From NCBI GenBank assembly GCA_019454145.1, contig CP075366.1, forward strand, positions 351,564 to 415,563: DNA of 64,000 bases, given 5' to 3'. The notes under the pieces are model-generated. The model had not been told where the DNA came from and did no database searches. It saw nothing but the letters and a program-made list of their open reading frames with translations. This document shows positions 61,713 to 64,000 of this stretch, one piece after another (the first letter of the stretch is position 1; each line of letters opens with the position of its first letter). The stretch comes from Fimbriimonadaceae bacterium. Lineage in GTDB: Bacteria > Armatimonadota > Fimbriimonadia > Fimbriimonadales > Fimbriimonadaceae. The position numbers and the translations under genes were made by a program.

Positions 61713-62497
61713 TGAATCCGCAGACATTTGCGATCATTAAGATTTCCGCTGGCGTTTTAGCCACGATCGGCCTTTACAGCGTTCTGTATAAGGAAACCAA
61801 GTTCTATCGGTTCTGGGAGCACTTGTTCCTTGGCCTCGCGGCTGGTTATGGCGTAGTTGCTGCTTGGAAAGACACTCTCTACACCGACTGGTGGGTTTAC
61901 ACGTTCGGTACAGCGGCGACTCCGACTGCTCCTGCAACTCCAGGTCACTGGATTTGGGCGGCTCTGCTTCCGATTGGCATCATGGGCTACATGGTGTTCA
62001 GCAAAAAGCACAACTGGATGAGCAAGATTCCGATTGGAATCATCCTTGGTTTGTGGTCGGGTCAGCAAGTTCAAATTTGGTGGCAAACGTGGGGTCCGCA
62101 GGTGTATAGCTCCATGCAGCCCATCATTCCGACGACATTCTCACCGATGGCGCGACCATCAACTCTTGAGGTTGCAAATGGCCAGGTGCAAACAATCGCG
62201 GATTCGGCTCAACTTGCTAACGTTCAGCAACAGTTGGCAAACAATCTCTATCCAACTCAAGCGTTGACCAACTTGATTTTTGTGGTCACGTTCATATCCG
62301 CGTTTAGTTACTTCATCTTCAGCTTTGAGCTTAAGAACAAGCTGATGCTCGGCGTGAACAAACTTGGTCGCTGGATGTTGATGGTTGGTTTCGGAGCAAT
62401 CTTCGGAAGCACGGTTATGGCTCGGTTTGCGTTGGTTATTGACCGTATGAGCTTTATAGTCAACGAGTGGGTACAAACTCTAACTCAGAGGGTGTAA
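61712..62497 (+). CDS. Six-helix membrane protein, DUF6754 operon
   Basis: 261 residues with about six transmembrane helices. Four lie in the N-terminal half (including FAIIKISAGVLATIGLYSVLY and HWIWAALLPIGIMGYMVF). Two lie in the C-terminal half (NLIFVVTFISAFSYFIFSF and RWMLMVGFGAIFGSTVMARF), after an outer loop rich in Gln and Asn. Family unnamed. It starts one base inside the previous gene and is followed by recO. Confidence 0.75.
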   Translation: MNPQTFAIIKISAGVLATIGLYSVLYKETKFYRFWEHLFLGLAAGYGVVAAWKDTLYTDWWVYTFGTAATPTAPATPGHWIWAALLPIGIMGYMVFSKKHNWMSKIPIGIILGLWSGQQVQIWWQTWGPQVYSSMQPIIPTTFSPMARPSTLEVANGQVQTIADSAQLANVQQQLANNLYPTQALTNLIFVVTFISAFSYFIFSFELKNKLMLGVNKLGRWMLMVGFGAIFGSTVMARFALVIDRMSFIVNEWVQTLTQRV

Positions 62498-62501
62498 AGC
62501 C

Positions 62502-63263
62502 ACGGCAGAGATAACTGCTCCCGCACTTGTAGTGCATCGCTCAGACGCCGGTGAAAATGATCGGCGTCTGATTCTTTTAAGCGACACCCTTGGATTGGTC
62601 GATATCGTCGCAAAAGGTGCCCGAAAAGGGGGAAGCCGCCTCGCCGGGGCAAGCGAACTAATGGTCTATGCGAAGTTCACTTGGGAAGCGGGTCGGCATC
62701 GTAGTTTTTTGAAGCACTGCGCCCCCATCACCAGTTTTCCGGGCCTTCGCACGAATTACGAAAGCATGATGGCGGGAATAGCGTGGTGCGATATGATTCG
62801 TAGCTTTGTACCCTTTGGGGCACCTGCCCCAGAAATTTTTGAACTCTCGGTTCAAGTAATGCGAGGATTAGAGGCAACCGAAGATGTTTGGCCCGTATTG
62901 GTTTGGGGACTGAGCAAGCTCCTGCAAGAAGAAGGTCTTGCCCCAGAATGGCTGATGTGCATGACCACGGGTGAAAAACTTTCTAAAACACCGGTTCCAT
63001 TTGATCTTTCCGTTGGAGGCCCAGTAGACGATGCCGACACGATTGGGGGCCAAGTGATCTGGGTGGATATTGAGGTCTTGGTGGGATTAACAAAGCTAAG
63101 TGAGATAGAAGAACCTCCGCATAAATTTAAGCGCAGTATTGAAACCGCTTATTTGCTCAAGGAAATCATGGAATACCATGCGGATAAGCGGATGGTGGCC
63201 CTTGGACGATTGATTCAAGAGGCTCGAAATGATGGCGCGGCTACTACTTCACTCTCACCCTGA
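62502..63263 (+). CDS. recO: DNA repair protein RecO, start uncertain
   Basis: RecO mediates RecA loading with RecR at gapped DNA. The N-terminal OB fold shows LVVHRSDAGENDRRLILLSDTLG and KGARKGGSRLAGASELM. A helical C-terminal part follows; the usual zinc-binding Cys cluster is absent. The first ordinary start is GTG 62532, which cuts the first OB strand. A better ribosome site (AGAGGG, 62487-62492) stands about 9 bases before an in-frame ACG at 62502, so translation may begin there. It is the last gene of the operon. Confidence 0.75.
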   Translation, partial: TAEITAPALVVHRSDAGENDRRLILLSDTLGLVDIVAKGARKGGSRLAGASELMVYAKFTWEAGRHRSFLKHCAPITSFPGLRTNYESMMAGIAWCDMIRSFVPFGAPAPEIFELSVQVMRGLEATEDVWPVLVWGLSKLLQEEGLAPEWLMCMTTGEKLSKTPVPFDLSVGGPVDDADTIGGQVIWVDIEVLVGLTKLSEIEEPPHKFKRSIETAYLLKEIMEYHADKRMVALGRLIQEARNDGAATTSLSP

Positions 63264-63264
63264 G

Positions 63265-63270
63265 TAAAAT
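63265..63270 (+). promoter_or_regulatory. -10-like box for the solute-binding lipoprotein
   Basis: TAAAAT ends 7 bases before the ATG at 63278, 2 bases after the recO stop. Confidence 0.5.
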
Positions 63271-63277
63271 AGTTAAT

Positions 63278-64000
63278 ATGCGGGTGAGCTTTCTCTCGAC
63301 GGCAGCAATTGCCATAGCATTTTCGGCGTTAGCAGTTCTCAACGGCTGTAGCCCCGGCAACTTCAGCGAACGAGGCGGCAAGGCAGAAGAAAATGTTTTG
63401 CGGTACGCGATTCCTAACAATCCAACAAGCCTTGATTCGGCGGTTGTCCAAGACGGCGACACGCTAGACATGCTCCAACAGGTTTACGAAGGTTTAGTTG
63501 GCTGGGATGAAAACAACAACGTTGTCGGTCTAGTTGCTGAAAGCTGGGAATTCTCAGACGATGCGACCGAAGTAACGTTCAAAATCCGCCCAGGTGTGAA
63601 GTTCCACAACGGTCGCGAAGTCAAAGCCGAAGACGTGAAGTGGAGTATCGAACGTGCTTGCAACGCCGGTTTGAAATCCCAAACCGTTGATGCTTATCTC
63701 AGCGACGTGGTTGGACTGAGCGAAATGCGAGCTGGCACAACTGATTCTGTTCCAGGAATCGAAGTCATTGACGACATGACTGTCAAATTCAAGCTCAAAC
63801 AGCCGACTCCTTACTTCCTTGGGAAGCTCACTTATCTCGTTTCCGCGATTCTGCCAAAGGAATCGGTTCCTTCTGATCGCGAAATCAACAAAGCCGAGGA
63901 GATGGTCGGAACCGGCCCTTACAAAATGGCTCGCTTCGACGACAAGCAGCTTGCTATCTTGGAAGCGAACCCAGATTACTGGGGTGGAAAACCAAAACTC
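63278..64000 (+). CDS. ABC transporter family-5 solute-binding lipoprotein (partial)
   Basis: Runs off the window; 241 codons are visible. A signal peptide ends VLNGCSPG, with lipobox Cys. Family-5 extracellular solute-binding (SBP_bac_5) text follows: LRYAIPNNPTSLDSAVVQDG, QVYEGLVGWDENNNVVGLVAESWEFSDD, VTFKIRPGVKFHNGREVKAEDVKWSIERA and GTGPYKMARFDDKQL. It probably binds oligopeptides or similar solutes for an ABC importer whose other genes would lie to the right. Confidence 0.92.
   Translation, partial: MRVSFLSTAAIAIAFSALAVLNGCSPGNFSERGGKAEENVLRYAIPNNPTSLDSAVVQDGDTLDMLQQVYEGLVGWDENNNVVGLVAESWEFSDDATEVTFKIRPGVKFHNGREVKAEDVKWSIERACNAGLKSQTVDAYLSDVVGLSEMRAGTTDSVPGIEVIDDMTVKFKLKQPTPYFLGKLTYLVSAILPKESVPSDREINKAEEMVGTGPYKMARFDDKQLAILEANPDYWGGKPKL

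Overview
The window looks like chromosome from a member of the Armatimonadota, most likely close to Fimbriimonas. The clues are a prepilin-type pseudopilin with the ILFPVFARAK-like stretch after its cleavage site and an H-X9-DG tail motif, a PEP-CTERM metalloprotease, a family-10-like glycosyl hydrolase, HAF-repeat and DUF4394 lipoproteins, and a DUF6754 membrane operon. This assignment is inferred from gene content. The DNA is of mid GC content, with a few clearly AT-richer genes (the KAP NTPase, the zinc-ribbon gene, the SRPBCC fusion) and one GC-richer gene (14845-15891).

Layout. 1-7.7 kb: an orphan PhoR-like kinase, a secreted glycosyl hydrolase, NUDIX, signal peptidase, an ECF sigma/anti-sigma pair and a second ECF sigma. 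7.7-13 kb: a beta-helix/PA14 secreted protein, a phosphoesterase and an ABC-F ATPase. 13-16.2 kb: an accessory stretch with an RHS-tip phospholipase A2-like toxin and an ankyrin neighbour. 16.2-28.4 kb: housekeeping and small metabolic genes, tRNA-Val, the C-terminal half of a split carB and a bifunctional nuclease. 28.4-30.7 kb: a single KAP P-loop NTPase gene inserted next to a HerA-like gene. 32-42 kb: two-gene blocks including purF, a 2-oxoacid dehydrogenase E2, lysS and groESL, separated by dense palindromic repeats. 42-48 kb: a zinc-ribbon gene, then two secreted caspase-like proteases. 48-54 kb: pseudopilin, PEP-CTERM protease, glyA and a pair of membrane-anchored coiled-coil proteins. 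54-64 kb: gpmA, upp, and the long coupled operon glmU-prs-six membrane or unknown genes-recO, ending in a truncated solute-binding lipoprotein.

Three patterns run across the window. First, at three places a gene sits between a true minus-strand gene and a detached second copy of that gene's 3' end (28431-30764, 42131-43227, 14574-16250). This is the geometry left by insertion at the 3' end of a protein-coding gene. The clearest case carries a KAP NTPase, a family that includes the phage-exclusion protein PifA. Second, more than twenty genes have a TANNNT or CATNNT -10-like box only 4-9 nt before the start codon and no Shine-Dalgarno sequence, which points to widespread leaderless transcription and helps choose starts. 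Third, four intergenic regions are packed with short CCTCCCC...GGGGAGG-type hairpins and related palindromes.

The strongest candidates for an undescribed system are the KAP NTPase insertion, the RHS-PLA2/ankyrin pair and the DUF6754-containing membrane operon.
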